DNA of 64,000 nucleotides from JAWMQL01 sp033283165. Its GTDB lineage: Bacteria; Pseudomonadota; Gammaproteobacteria; Pseudomonadales; Halieaceae. The notes under the pieces are model-generated. The model was not told where the DNA came from. It did no database searches and was given only the letters and a program-made list of their open reading frames with translations. Both the position numbers and the translations under genes were made by a program. The DNA lies in NCBI GenBank assembly GCA_033283165.1, contig JAWMQL010000002.1, forward strand, positions 372,001 through 436,000, read 5' to 3'. The first letter of the stretch is position 1. Every line of letters begins with the position of its first letter. This document shows positions 16,878-25,684 of this stretch, piece after piece.

Positions 16878-17723
16878 ATGAACCACATCGAACACATCAG
16901 TCGCTGGAACAAGGACTTCTCGCAAGCTATCGCAGCCCAGGGCACTGACGAATTTTTCCCCATGCTGGTCGCCGCCATCCAGGGCCAGGTCTATATCGAC
17001 TACCCGCAGGTCTGGCTGTACCACCGCGACCTGCCACCCAAGGTGCTGTATCACGAGATCCCGCCCAATGCGATCCAGGACCAGATCGACGACTATCTCG
17101 ACGGCCCCTACCGCGAGGACCCCTTCTTCCAGGCCTCGATCAACCAGCCAAAATCGAAAATTTACCGGCTGGGGCGGGTCAGCCTGGGCAAACTGGAGGA
17201 GTCCGCCTATTACCGCGAGTATTACGCCGATACCGGCACTGTGGACGAGGCGGTTTACGTGTCCAAGTTGCAGGGCGGCAACGTGATCAATCTCAGCATG
17301 ATGCGCCTGCCAAAACACGGCCCCTTCAGCGATGATGACTACCAGGCCCTGTATTCCCTGTCTGAATCGGTGTCGGCTCTGATCCGCACCCACAGTGAGA
17401 ATCACCAGTTCGCGGTCAATAACCTGATCCAGCCCGGCATAGACCACCAGGTGGACCTGGCCTTCCGCACCTTTGGCACCTCCCTGCTGTCGCCGCGGGA
17501 AAAAGACGTGCTGGAACTGATGCTGCGCGGCTACGGCACGCACACCTCGGCAGAACGACTGGATATCGCCCTGGAGACGGTACGACGCCACCGCAAGAGC
17601 ATCTACCGCAAACTGGACGTGAACTCCCAGTCCGACCTGTTCTCCCTGTTTATCAATTCACTGTCCTGCCTGGGCGAGGCCCGGGGCGAAGACCCGCTGA
17701 AAGTCTACATGGCGCCGCTGTAG
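16878..17723 (+). CDS. LuxR-type HTH transcriptional regulator
   Basis: 281 residues. The N-terminal two thirds is a GAF/autoinducer-type sensory fold with aromatic-rich segments (YPQVWLYHRDLPP, SAYYREYYADTG). The C-terminal GerE-type HTH reads LLSPREKDVLELMLRGYGTH, then SAERLDIALETVRRHRKSIY and RKLDVNSQSDLFSLF. An in-frame ATG at 16839 falls on the predicted -10 box, so I prefer 16878. It lies 97 nt upstream of the glutamine-synthetase-family gene on the same strand and is a good candidate for its regulator. The ligand is unknown. Confidence 0.8.
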   Translation: MNHIEHISRWNKDFSQAIAAQGTDEFFPMLVAAIQGQVYIDYPQVWLYHRDLPPKVLYHEIPPNAIQDQIDDYLDGPYREDPFFQASINQPKSKIYRLGRVSLGKLEESAYYREYYADTGTVDEAVYVSKLQGGNVINLSMMRLPKHGPFSDDDYQALYSLSESVSALIRTHSENHQFAVNNLIQPGIDHQVDLAFRTFGTSLLSPREKDVLELMLRGYGTHTSAERLDIALETVRRHRKSIYRKLDVNSQSDLFSLFINSLSCLGEARGEDPLKVYMAPL

Positions 17724-17820
17724 CGGCCGGCCACGGCCGCTCATCTTGCCCCAAGTTGGGCATTGATTATCACTGGACAAATGTCGATAGTGCCCGCTTA
17801 CAAGAGACCGGATATTTCCC

Positions 17821-19167
17821 ATGTCCCAGGAAGCTGAGTGGTTCCTCAGGGCCCACCCGGAAATAGCCACCATCGAGGCACTGCTGCCCGACTGCAACGG
17901 CGTGATGCGCGGAAAATGGTTGCCCCGCCACAAGCTGGCCAAGATCTTCGACGGCGAACTCAAGCTACCCAAAACCGCGCTCAGTCTCGATATCTGGGGT
18001 CGGGACGTGGAAGAGCTGGTATTCGCCACCGGTGACGCCGATGGCCTGTGCCGCCCGGTCGAGGGCTCGCTGCAGCCCATTCCCTGGTCATCCGGCGGTC
18101 AGCACGGGCAGATCATGCTCTCCATGTACGACAGCGAGGACGTCCCCTATCTCGGTGACCCGCGGCACGTGCTGAAAGAGGTGGTGGCGCGTTTTCACCA
18201 GCGCGGCTGGCGCCCGGTGGTCGCGGCGGAACTGGAGTTCTCGCTGGTCAAGTGGCAGGACAGCACCCCGACCCACACCTGCCCCGCACCGGCCGGATCC
18301 GATCCCATCGGCGGCAACATGTACAGCCTCGACCTGATGCAGCAGCACGGTGAGTTGATGGAAGACCTGCGCATCTCCTGCGAAATACAGGACCTGCCCT
18401 TCGAGGGCGTGGTCAAGGAGTCCGCCCCCTCCCAGTACGAAATCAACATGCATCATGTGGACAACCCGGTGCAGGCCGCCAAGCAGATTCTGCAGATGAA
18501 GCGCCTGATCAAGGGGGTCTGCTCCAAGCACGGACTGGTGGCCAGTTTCATGCCCAAGCCCTTCGAGGACGAGGCGGGCAACGGCATGCATGTTCATTGC
18601 AGCCTGCTGGACGAGTCCGGCAGCAACCTGTTCGACAACGGCGGCCCGGAGGGCAGCCCCTTGCTGCACCAGGCCATCGCCGGCTGCCTGACCCACATGG
18701 CGGATTCGGTGGCGGTATTCGCCCCCAGTTACAATGGCTATCGTCGCTTCACCCCGGGTAGCCACGCCCCCACCTACCCCAGCTGGGGTTACGAGAACCG
18801 CACCGTCGCAGTGCGCGTTCCAGCCGGGAACCCGGTAGCGCGCCGGCTGGAACACCGGGTGGCCGGGTCCGATGCCAACCCCTACCTGTTGTTCGCGGCC
18901 CTGCTGGGCGCCGTGCTGGATGGCATCGAACAGAAACTCGCCCCGCCGGACCCGGTGCGCGGCGACGGCTACGCCCAGCCTGAGCAACAACTGTTGCCCA
19001 CCTACATGCAGGACGCGGTGGCCCTGTTCAGTCAGTCATCCTTTATCACCGCCGCCATGGGGCCGGAATTGCAGCGTATCTTTACCCTCACCAAAGAACA
19101 GGAAATCGCCGAGTTCAGGCGCCGCGTCACTACCCTCGAGTACCAGACCTACCTGGAGCGCCTGTAG
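17821..19167 (+). CDS. Glutamine synthetase family protein, probably gamma-glutamylputrescine synthetase
   Basis: 448 residues. An N-terminal beta-Grasp domain (about 1-110, with LLPDCNGVMRGKWLP) precedes the catalytic domain with AAELEFSLV, the ATP loop GNGMHVHCSLLD and the glutamate-binding APSYNGYRRFTPGSHAP. It lacks the tyrosine adenylylation segment of GlnA. This form, beginning with the LPD-NG-RGK pattern, is the PuuA/GlnA3-5 type that joins glutamate to a polyamine or other amine. The OruR-like and LuxR-type regulators next door support polyamine use. A different amine substrate cannot be excluded. Confidence 0.82.
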   Translation: MSQEAEWFLRAHPEIATIEALLPDCNGVMRGKWLPRHKLAKIFDGELKLPKTALSLDIWGRDVEELVFATGDADGLCRPVEGSLQPIPWSSGGQHGQIMLSMYDSEDVPYLGDPRHVLKEVVARFHQRGWRPVVAAELEFSLVKWQDSTPTHTCPAPAGSDPIGGNMYSLDLMQQHGELMEDLRISCEIQDLPFEGVVKESAPSQYEINMHHVDNPVQAAKQILQMKRLIKGVCSKHGLVASFMPKPFEDEAGNGMHVHCSLLDESGSNLFDNGGPEGSPLLHQAIAGCLTHMADSVAVFAPSYNGYRRFTPGSHAPTYPSWGYENRTVAVRVPAGNPVARRLEHRVAGSDANPYLLFAALLGAVLDGIEQKLAPPDPVRGDGYAQPEQQLLPTYMQDAVALFSQSSFITAAMGPELQRIFTLTKEQEIAEFRRRVTTLEYQTYLERL

Positions 19168-19286
19168 CACCAGGGGGGAACCTTTCACCCCACGATCAGT
19201 CCTATTGATTATTGCATGCGCCCGGCGCAGGATATTGTTTGCCCGCCAGACGGGGATACAGAGACCGGACCAACCGGGAACGATTG

Positions 19287-20123
19287 ATGAAGCTTCCGAA
19301 CACATTGAGCGAACACTGGCACAGCCTGCTGCTGGCCGCAGCGGCGGTGGCGCTGATACTGTTCGCCGCCCAGCCGCCACGGGCGATTTCCAGTCCGGAG
19401 GCCAGCTGTGCCGAGGCGGTCAGCCAGGTGTCCGGCGCCAGCGGCCCGGCCCTGGGAGAGCAGCTGCAGGTGCTGAGCTGGAATATCCAGAAAGCGGGCC
19501 GGGAGGGCTGGCAGCGGGACCTGCGCCAGCTGGGCAGCGGGGTAGACCTGGCCTTCCTGCAGGAGGCATCCCTGCAGGCTCCCATCGACGAGGCCCTGCC
19601 CGCCTCACCGCACCGGTCTTTCGCCCTGGGCTACAGCACCGGTGAACTGGATACCGGGGTCATGACCCTGAGCGCGAGCACCCCGCTGGTGGAGTGCCAG
19701 CTGTCCGTCATCGAGCCCTGGCTGGGCACCCCGAAAGCCACCGGCATCACCCTGTTCCCCCTGGCTGACCGGGACGAGCATCTGCTGACCGTGAACCTGC
19801 ATGTGGTCAACTTCGCCCTGGGCCTGCAACGTTTCCGCGAGCAGGTCCAGGCCCTGGGCAAAATCCTGGACGATCACCACGGGCCGGTGATCCTCGCCGG
19901 CGACCTCAATACCTGGAACGGCTGGCGGCAACGTCTGGTGGAGCGCTTTTCCGAGCGCCACGGGCTGCAGGCGGTACAGTTCACCCCGGACCTGCGTACC
20001 CGGGTCTTCGGCCGGGCGCTCGATCACGTTTACGTCCGCGGCCTGCAGGCGGAGTCCGCCCGGGTGGTCGAGGTGGACAGCTCGGACCACAACCCGCTGT
20101 TGCTCAACCTGCGCGTGCTGTAG
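19287..20123 (+). CDS. Endonuclease/exonuclease/phosphatase-family enzyme, exported or membrane-anchored
   Basis: 278 residues. One hydrophobic segment near residues 12-32 acts as a signal or anchor. The EEP fold follows, with LSWNIQKAGREGW (metal Asn), FLQEASL (metal Glu), the LNLHVVNFALG block, ILAGDLNTWNGWR and the final SSDHNPLLL (catalytic Asp-His). The substrate could be a phosphodiester in DNA, RNA or lipid, and the sequence does not decide. The start ATG at 19287 begins the hydrophobic leader. The next gene starts on the last base of its stop codon. Confidence 0.82.
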   Translation: MKLPNTLSEHWHSLLLAAAAVALILFAAQPPRAISSPEASCAEAVSQVSGASGPALGEQLQVLSWNIQKAGREGWQRDLRQLGSGVDLAFLQEASLQAPIDEALPASPHRSFALGYSTGELDTGVMTLSASTPLVECQLSVIEPWLGTPKATGITLFPLADRDEHLLTVNLHVVNFALGLQRFREQVQALGKILDDHHGPVILAGDLNTWNGWRQRLVERFSERHGLQAVQFTPDLRTRVFGRALDHVYVRGLQAESARVVEVDSSDHNPLLLNLRVL

Positions 20124-20533
20124 TGATCGGTGGGCGTGTGCTGCTGCCCGGCCTGCTCGCGGCCCTGCTGGCGCTGCCGGCCGGCGCGACTGACCCGGAC
20201 CGGGAAATCGACTACTTATTGCGTTTCGTCGCCGCGAGTGGCTGCACCTTCCACCGTAACGGCGCCGATCACGATTCGGCGGAGGCCGCAGACCACCTGC
20301 GTCTCAAACTGCGCCGGGGTGGCCGCTATGCCGACACCGCCGAGCACTTCATCGACCGGCTGGCGAGCTCCAGTTCCTGGACGGGCGAGGTCTATACCGT
20401 CACCTGCGAGGACAGGACCGAACCCTCCGGCGACTGGCTGCACCGCGCCCTGGAAGCCTATCGCGGCAACCCGGCGTCGGCATCCACCGCCGTGGACGCT
20501 ACCGCCGAGGATACCTCAGCCGGCGGCACCTGA
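20123..20533 (+). CDS. DUF5329 (YfeK-like) exported protein
   Basis: 136 residues starting with a GTG that shares one base with the previous stop (TAGTG). The signal peptide ends near PAGA (about residue 21). The conserved core EIDYLLRFVAASGCTFHRNG, a histidine-rich segment, TAEHFIDRLASSSS and the SGDWL motif match DUF5329. Two cysteines (in SGCTF and VTCED) may form a disulfide. The last 20 residues or so are low-complexity and overlap the 3' end of the convergent MATE gene by 76 bp. Function is unknown. Confidence 0.75.
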   Translation: MIGGRVLLPGLLAALLALPAGATDPDREIDYLLRFVAASGCTFHRNGADHDSAEAADHLRLKLRRGGRYADTAEHFIDRLASSSSWTGEVYTVTCEDRTEPSGDWLHRALEAYRGNPASASTAVDATAEDTSAGGT

Positions 20534-21954
20534 GCCGGCGCCACCGGGGCCGGCCGCAACGGGACCAACTCCGGCGGCTCTCGCTCAAGTCGTCGCGACA
20601 GGGCGAATACAGCCAGTACCGCCAGGCTGCCCCACACCAGCGCCCCGACTGCCTCCCCGGCCAGCACGCCGCGCGCACCGAACCAGCCCGCGCCGAGGTA
20701 GACCGCGGGAATCACCCCCAGTACCGCCTTGCCGAAGTTGAAAAACGTGGCCCAGTGGGGATGGTGCAGGTTGTTGAAGCTGGCATTGGCCACGAACAGT
20801 GTGCCATTGAAAATAAATGCCGGGGCCAGCATGGCGGTGTAGAAGTAAATCAGTTCCGCCGCCTGGTCACTGGCGGAGAAGGCCGTCACGAAAAAGTCGG
20901 CCAGCGCCCACATGATCAGCCAAACACAGGTCACGTAGGCAGCATTGAACAGCATGGCGCTCTTCAACGTCGATCGCACCCGGTCGTAGCGGCCGGCGCC
21001 GGCATTCTGGCCGATGATGGGACCTACCGCGCCGGACAGCGCGAATACCGCACAAAATGCCACCGGGGTAATTCGGCCCATGATGGCGGCGCCCGCCACC
21101 GCCGAGTCGCCGAACTGGGACATGGTGCGCAGGACAAAACTGTTGCCGACCGGGGTGGCGATATTGGTCAGCACCGCCGGGCCGGCGATGAGCATCAGGG
21201 GCCGGATGTCCTCCAGGAATTCCACCAGGGTGACCCGGCCAGGCAGCCGGTGCACCCAGACCAGGGCGTGCAGGGCCACCATCAACATCACCCCACGCGC
21301 CACCACCGAGGCCAGGGCGGCGCCTTCCAGCCCCCAACCGAAGGTGAAGATAAACAAGGGGTCGAGGACGGCATTCACCAGGGAACCGATCAGGGTCACC
21401 CACATGGACCGGCGCGCATCCCCCACCGCACGCACCGCCGCTGCGGAGCTCATCCCAAGCACCAGTACCGGCATGTTGGGCAGCAGGATGCTGGCGTAAC
21501 TCTCGGCGTAGTCCAGGGTCAGGCCACTGGCCCCGAGAAAGACCAGTAGCTCGCGCAGCTGAAACCAGGCCACGATCGCTATACTCAGCGACACCAGGCC
21601 GTTGAACAACAGGCCACTGCTGCAGTAGCGCCGCGCCAGGTCGTGGCGCAGGGCGCCCTCGGAACGCGCGACCAGCGCGCCGAGAGCGATCTGCAGACCG
21701 ATGCTGACCGACACAAGGAAGAACAACAGGGTACCCGCGTAGCCCACCGCCGCGGCCAGCTCCTGCTCGCCCAGCAGGGTCAGAAAATACATGTCGATCA
21801 TGTCCACACCGAACATGGCCAGCAAGCCCGTGGCGCTGGCCGCGGTCATGTTCAGCACATGGCGCATGGTGGAGCCGTGAAGGAAGACGGCGCGGCTCAA
21901 GGACGGTCGCTCGGGACGGGGGTCATGAACAGGAATCCGGGCAATAACTGGCAC
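20458..21954 (-). CDS. MATE-family efflux transporter
   Basis: Twelve-helix multidrug/toxin extrusion antiporter. Two related six-helix halves are visible, the first beginning MRHVLNMTAASATGLLAMFG, and the second with related helices after about residue 260. The start is uncertain. The frame is open to a GTG at 22002, with GTG/TTG candidates at 21954 and 21960. The conserved part begins a little before the ATG at 21867. I use the GTG at 21954. A Pro/Ala/Val-rich cytoplasmic tail of about 45 residues runs into the DUF5329 gene. The substrate is unknown. Confidence 0.8.
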   Translation of the reverse strand: MPVIARIPVHDPRPERPSLSRAVFLHGSTMRHVLNMTAASATGLLAMFGVDMIDMYFLTLLGEQELAAAVGYAGTLLFFLVSVSIGLQIALGALVARSEGALRHDLARRYCSSGLLFNGLVSLSIAIVAWFQLRELLVFLGASGLTLDYAESYASILLPNMPVLVLGMSSAAAVRAVGDARRSMWVTLIGSLVNAVLDPLFIFTFGWGLEGAALASVVARGVMLMVALHALVWVHRLPGRVTLVEFLEDIRPLMLIAGPAVLTNIATPVGNSFVLRTMSQFGDSAVAGAAIMGRITPVAFCAVFALSGAVGPIIGQNAGAGRYDRVRSTLKSAMLFNAAYVTCVWLIMWALADFFVTAFSASDQAAELIYFYTAMLAPAFIFNGTLFVANASFNNLHHPHWATFFNFGKAVLGVIPAVYLGAGWFGARGVLAGEAVGALVWGSLAVLAVFALSRRLEREPPELVPLRPAPVAPAQVPPAEVSSAVASTAVDADAGLPR

Positions 21955-22130
21955 CGGCAATGATACTGCAGATTGACAAGATGTGGCGTCCGCGGCCTCC
22001 ACCCCGGCGCAAAAAGCGCTGGCCGCTCCGGCAGGCTCCTGTCACACTGGGCGCCGGTGCTAGAGACATCTACTGCCAAAAAAGCTACTATCTACGATCC
22101 TACCCCCGCCCGCGAGACAACCGTAACACC

Positions 22131-23303
22131 ATGACCAGCCGTACCGACCGACCATCGCTGATTCCCACCAATGTGGCCATATTTCTGGGCCTGCCGCTGG
22201 CCGCCCTGGTGCTGGTGCCCGCCTGGGGCATTTATCACGGCTACGACAGTTTCCAGTGGTTGTGGGCGATTGCTTTTCTGTACCTGAACGGCCTGTCGAT
22301 TACCGGTGGCTACCACCGCCTGTGGTCGCACAAGGCCTACCAGGCACACCCTGCACTGAAGTGGTTCTACGCCCTGTGGGGTGCGGGCGCCCTGCAGAAC
22401 AGCATCCTGATCTGGGCCTCCGACCACCGCCGCCACCACCGTTACGTGGACGACAACGAGCGCGACCCCTACTCCGCCAGTCGCGGCCTGTGGTTCAGCC
22501 ACATGGGCTGGATGCTGCGCCAGTACCAGACCAATGAGGAGGATTTCAGCAATGCCCGGGACCTGGAGCGGGACCCCGTGGTCATGTTCCAGCACCGCCA
22601 CTACGTGGCGCTGACCTGCCTGATGAATATCGGCCTGCCCCTGCTGCTGGGCGTCTGGCACGGGGACATTATCGGCACCGTCCTGCTGGTCGGGCTGCTG
22701 CGCCTGGTGGCCAATCACCACTTCACCTTTTTCATCAACTCGCTGGCCCACTTCTGGGGCAGTCGACCCTACACCGAGCAAAACAGCGCCCGGGACAACG
22801 GCGTGCTGGCCTTCCTCACCTACGGTGAGGGCTACCACAACTATCACCACATCTTCCAGACCGACTACCGGAATGGCATCCGCTGGTGGCAGTGGGATCC
22901 CACCAAGTGGATGATCGCCGGGGCTGCGAAGCTGGGCCTGGCCAGGAACCTGGTGCGGGTGCCGGACTTCAAGATCCAGCGCGCCCTGCTGGACACCCAG
23001 TTCCAGCGCGCCCGCAACCAGCTGGAGCGCTGCCCGAACCGGGAAAGCCTGCTGGCCAGCCTGGAGCGTGAGTACCAGCAATTCACCGAATCCGTGAACC
23101 AGTGGAAGGCGCTGCAGGCCGAACGGCTGGAGAGCCGCCGGGCAGCCCTGGGCGATGCCCTGGAGGAGCGCCGGGCCATGCTCAGCCGCCGCTGGGAAAA
23201 AGCTGCCCTGCGCACCAAGCTTAAGGAGCTGGAGTATTCGCTGAAAATGCAGCGCAAGCGCCTCACCCTGCTGGTGCAGCAGGCCAGCCTGCAACCCGCC
23301 TGA
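22131..23303 (+). CDS. Delta-9-type acyl-CoA/fatty acid desaturase with a C-terminal coiled coil
   Basis: Membrane di-iron desaturase that introduces a cis double bond. The three histidine boxes are HRLWSH, HRRHH and HNYHH, with four hydrophobic segments between and around them. The catalytic domain ends at about residue 270. The last 120 residues form a charged Glu/Arg/Leu-rich coiled coil (ERLESRRAALGDALEERRAM and similar), which is unusual for the family. The ATG at 22131 begins the conserved part. The open frame upstream to 21960 is Arg/Pro-rich and looks non-coding. Confidence 0.88.
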   Translation: MTSRTDRPSLIPTNVAIFLGLPLAALVLVPAWGIYHGYDSFQWLWAIAFLYLNGLSITGGYHRLWSHKAYQAHPALKWFYALWGAGALQNSILIWASDHRRHHRYVDDNERDPYSASRGLWFSHMGWMLRQYQTNEEDFSNARDLERDPVVMFQHRHYVALTCLMNIGLPLLLGVWHGDIIGTVLLVGLLRLVANHHFTFFINSLAHFWGSRPYTEQNSARDNGVLAFLTYGEGYHNYHHIFQTDYRNGIRWWQWDPTKWMIAGAAKLGLARNLVRVPDFKIQRALLDTQFQRARNQLERCPNRESLLASLEREYQQFTESVNQWKALQAERLESRRAALGDALEERRAMLSRRWEKAALRTKLKELEYSLKMQRKRLTLLVQQASLQPA

Positions 23304-23405
23304 CCCGTCGCGCGGACCGGAATCAATCCAATCACCCCGCAGGCGACGTATGTCTGCGGGATATGTTAATGTCCACGCGACAACTACCGGTCACAGGAGC
23401 CCAGC

Positions 23406-23891
23406 ATGAGCACCAGCGTCTTTGATTTCACCTGCCAGACACCCTCTGGCACCGAAAAATCCCTGGCTGAATACAGTGGCAAGGTCCTGCTGGTGGTCAA
23501 TACCGCCTCAAAGTGTGGTTTCACCCCGCAGTTCGAAGGGCTGGAAAAACTCTACGAGAAGTACAAAGACCGCGGTCTGGTCATCCTGGGCTTTCCCTGC
23601 AACCAGTTCGGCAAGCAGGACCCGGGCAGCAACGACGAGATTCAGGAATTCTGCCAGCTTAACTACGGCGTGTCTTTCCCCATGTTCGGCAAGATCGAGG
23701 TGAACGGTACCAAAGCCGACCCCCTGTTCAAGCACCTCAAGTCGGAGGCCCCCGGGGCGCTCGGGACCCAGCGCATCAAGTGGAACTTCACCAAGTTCCT
23801 GGTGGACGCCGATGGCGAGGTCGTGCGGCGCTACGCCCCGGCCACCAAGCCGGAGGACATCGAGGCCGATATCGAGGAATTGCTGGCCTGA
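23406..23891 (+). CDS. Glutathione peroxidase family protein (cysteine type)
   Basis: 161-residue thioredoxin-fold peroxidase that reduces hydroperoxides. The peroxidatic cysteine is in NTASKCGFTPQFEGLE, the catalytic Gln/Trp context is seen in FPCNQFGKQDPG and IKWNFTKFLVD, and a second conserved cysteine (FPCNQF) can act as resolving cysteine. Many bacterial members use thioredoxin rather than glutathione. It has its own upstream gap with the hairpin CCCGCAG / CTGCGGG (23336-23360), which is not followed by a T tract. Confidence 0.93.
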   Translation: MSTSVFDFTCQTPSGTEKSLAEYSGKVLLVVNTASKCGFTPQFEGLEKLYEKYKDRGLVILGFPCNQFGKQDPGSNDEIQEFCQLNYGVSFPMFGKIEVNGTKADPLFKHLKSEAPGALGTQRIKWNFTKFLVDADGEVVRRYAPATKPEDIEADIEELLA

Positions 23892-23961
23892 ATTTGCGCT
23901 GATTCCCCGGGGTAGCCTGCCGGGCCCCTGAAGCGGACTACGGCGCATCAACCAGGAGTGG

Positions 23962-25554
23962 TCAGTGCTCCCTGGTGGCGCGAAATTCGATGTCGGGCCA
24001 GCGCTCTTCCATCAGGGAGAGATTGACCCGGGTGGGCGCCAGGTAGGTCAGGTGGCCGCCGCCGTCAATGGATAGCTGGTCCGCCGCTTTCTTGCGGAAT
24101 TCCTCCAGCTTGCGCTGGTCGTCACAGTAGACCCAGCGTGCTGTATAGACGTTGATGGGTTCGTACCGGGCCTCCACCTTGTACTCATCCTTGAGCCGGT
24201 AAGCCACCACGTCGAACTGCAGCTGGCCCACCGCGCCGACGATCAGGTCGGAATTGGAAATCGGGGCAAACACCTGGGTGGAGCCCTCCTCCGAAAGCTG
24301 CTGCAGCCCCTTCTGTAACTGCTTGGACTTCATCGGGTCGGTCAGGCGGATGCGGCGGAACAGTTCCGGCGCGAAGTGCGGAATGCCGGTGAACTGCAGT
24401 TCCTCACCCTCGGTGAAGGTATCCCCGATCTGGATGGTGCCGTGATTGTGCAGGCCGATGATGTCGCCCGACACCGCCCGCTCCACCAGCACCCGCTCGC
24501 CAGCCTTGAAGCTCACCGCGTCGGCGATTTTCACGTCCTTGCCGAGACGCACGTGATGCATTTTCATGCCTTTGTGGTATTCCCCGGAACAGACCCGCAG
24601 GAAGGCGATCCGGTCGCGGTGCCGCGGGTCCATGTTGGCCTGTATCTTGAAAACGAAGCCGCTGAAGGTGGCCTCGTTAGCGGCCACGTCGCGGTCGACG
24701 GTCGCGCGGTCCAGCGGCCCCGGGGCCCACTGCACAAAATTATCCAGCATCTCCCGCACCCCGAAGTTGCCCAGGGCGGTACCGAAAAATACCGGGGTCA
24801 GGCGGCCCGCGAGGAACTGTTCCAGGTCAAATTCATGGCTGGCCCCGCGCACCAGCTCGATCTCTTCCAGAAAGTCCTCGTAATCATCCCCCAACAACTC
24901 GCGAGCGGCATCGGAGTCCAGACCCTCGATCCGTTCGTCCGGGTGCAGCTCATGGCCGTGGCCCTGTCGATAACGGTGAATGGTATCGGTATAGAGGTTG
25001 TATACGCCCTTGAAAAAGCTGCCCATACCGATGGGCCAGTTCACCGGGGCCCCCTGGATGTCCAGCACCTCTTCAATTTCGTCGAGCAGCTCGATAGGGT
25101 CGCGAATATCCCGGTCCATCTTGTTGACGAAACTGATGATAGGGGTGTCCCGCAGGCGACAGACGTTCATCAGCTTGATGGTGCGCTCCTCTACGCCCTT
25201 GGCGCCGTCGATCACCATCAGGGCGGAGTCCACCGCGGTCAGGGTCCGGTAGGTATCCTCGGAGAAATCCTCGTGACCGGGGGTGTCCAGCAGGTTGACG
25301 GTGCGGCCGTTGTAAGGGAACTGCATCACCGACGAGGTCACTGAAATACCCCGTTCCTGTTCCATGCTCATCCAGTCTGAGGTGGCGTGGGGTCCACGCT
25401 TGCCCTTGACGGATCCCGCCACCTGGATGGCGCTGCCGAGCAGGAGGAGTTTCTCGGTGATGGTGGTCTTACCGGCATCCGGGTGAGAAATAATCGCGAA
25501 CGTGCGCCGCGAGGCGATCTCGCGACTCAGCTCAGAGCGGCTCGGCTCGGTCAT
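23962..25554 (-). CDS. prfC: Peptide chain release factor 3 (RF3)
   Basis: Ribosomal GTPase that recycles RF1/RF2. The G domain has G1 SHPDAGKTT, G2 in the RGISVTSS segment, G3 DTPGHEDF and G4 NKMD. EF-Tu-like domain 2 and the RF3-specific C-terminal domain follow (PMKSKQLQKGLQQLSEEG). It is 530 residues, full length. It is divergent from regB across 130 nt. Confidence 0.97.
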   Translation of the reverse strand: MTEPSRSELSREIASRRTFAIISHPDAGKTTITEKLLLLGSAIQVAGSVKGKRGPHATSDWMSMEQERGISVTSSVMQFPYNGRTVNLLDTPGHEDFSEDTYRTLTAVDSALMVIDGAKGVEERTIKLMNVCRLRDTPIISFVNKMDRDIRDPIELLDEIEEVLDIQGAPVNWPIGMGSFFKGVYNLYTDTIHRYRQGHGHELHPDERIEGLDSDAARELLGDDYEDFLEEIELVRGASHEFDLEQFLAGRLTPVFFGTALGNFGVREMLDNFVQWAPGPLDRATVDRDVAANEATFSGFVFKIQANMDPRHRDRIAFLRVCSGEYHKGMKMHHVRLGKDVKIADAVSFKAGERVLVERAVSGDIIGLHNHGTIQIGDTFTEGEELQFTGIPHFAPELFRRIRLTDPMKSKQLQKGLQQLSEEGSTQVFAPISNSDLIVGAVGQLQFDVVAYRLKDEYKVEARYEPINVYTARWVYCDDQRKLEEFRKKAADQLSIDGGGHLTYLAPTRVNLSLMEERWPDIEFRATREH

Positions 25555-25672
25555 GGTGTCCCTCGGGGGAAAAAGCGCGGATTATACCCGTAAACACTCC
25601 CTGCCCACAGCGCCGCCTCTCCCCAGCGGGCGGCCGCCGCAGGCCGGTTTTATCCCCGCCGGGCGCTGCCCG

Positions 25673-25678
25673 TATAAT
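25673..25678 (+). promoter_or_regulatory. Perfect -10 box just upstream of the regB start; possible leaderless transcript
   Basis: TATAAT at 25673-25678 is followed after 6 nt by the GTG start at 25685, which is where transcription would be expected to begin. No Shine-Dalgarno sequence lies between them. The -35 position has only TTATCC (weak). The arrangement suggests a leaderless or nearly leaderless regB message. Confidence 0.5.
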
Positions 25679-25684
25679 AGCCCG

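Noticed and set aside
21960..22130. A longer N-terminus for the desaturase
   Set aside because: The upstream residues are Arg/Pro-rich, lie in the divergent promoter gap, and the conserved family start is at the ATG 22131.
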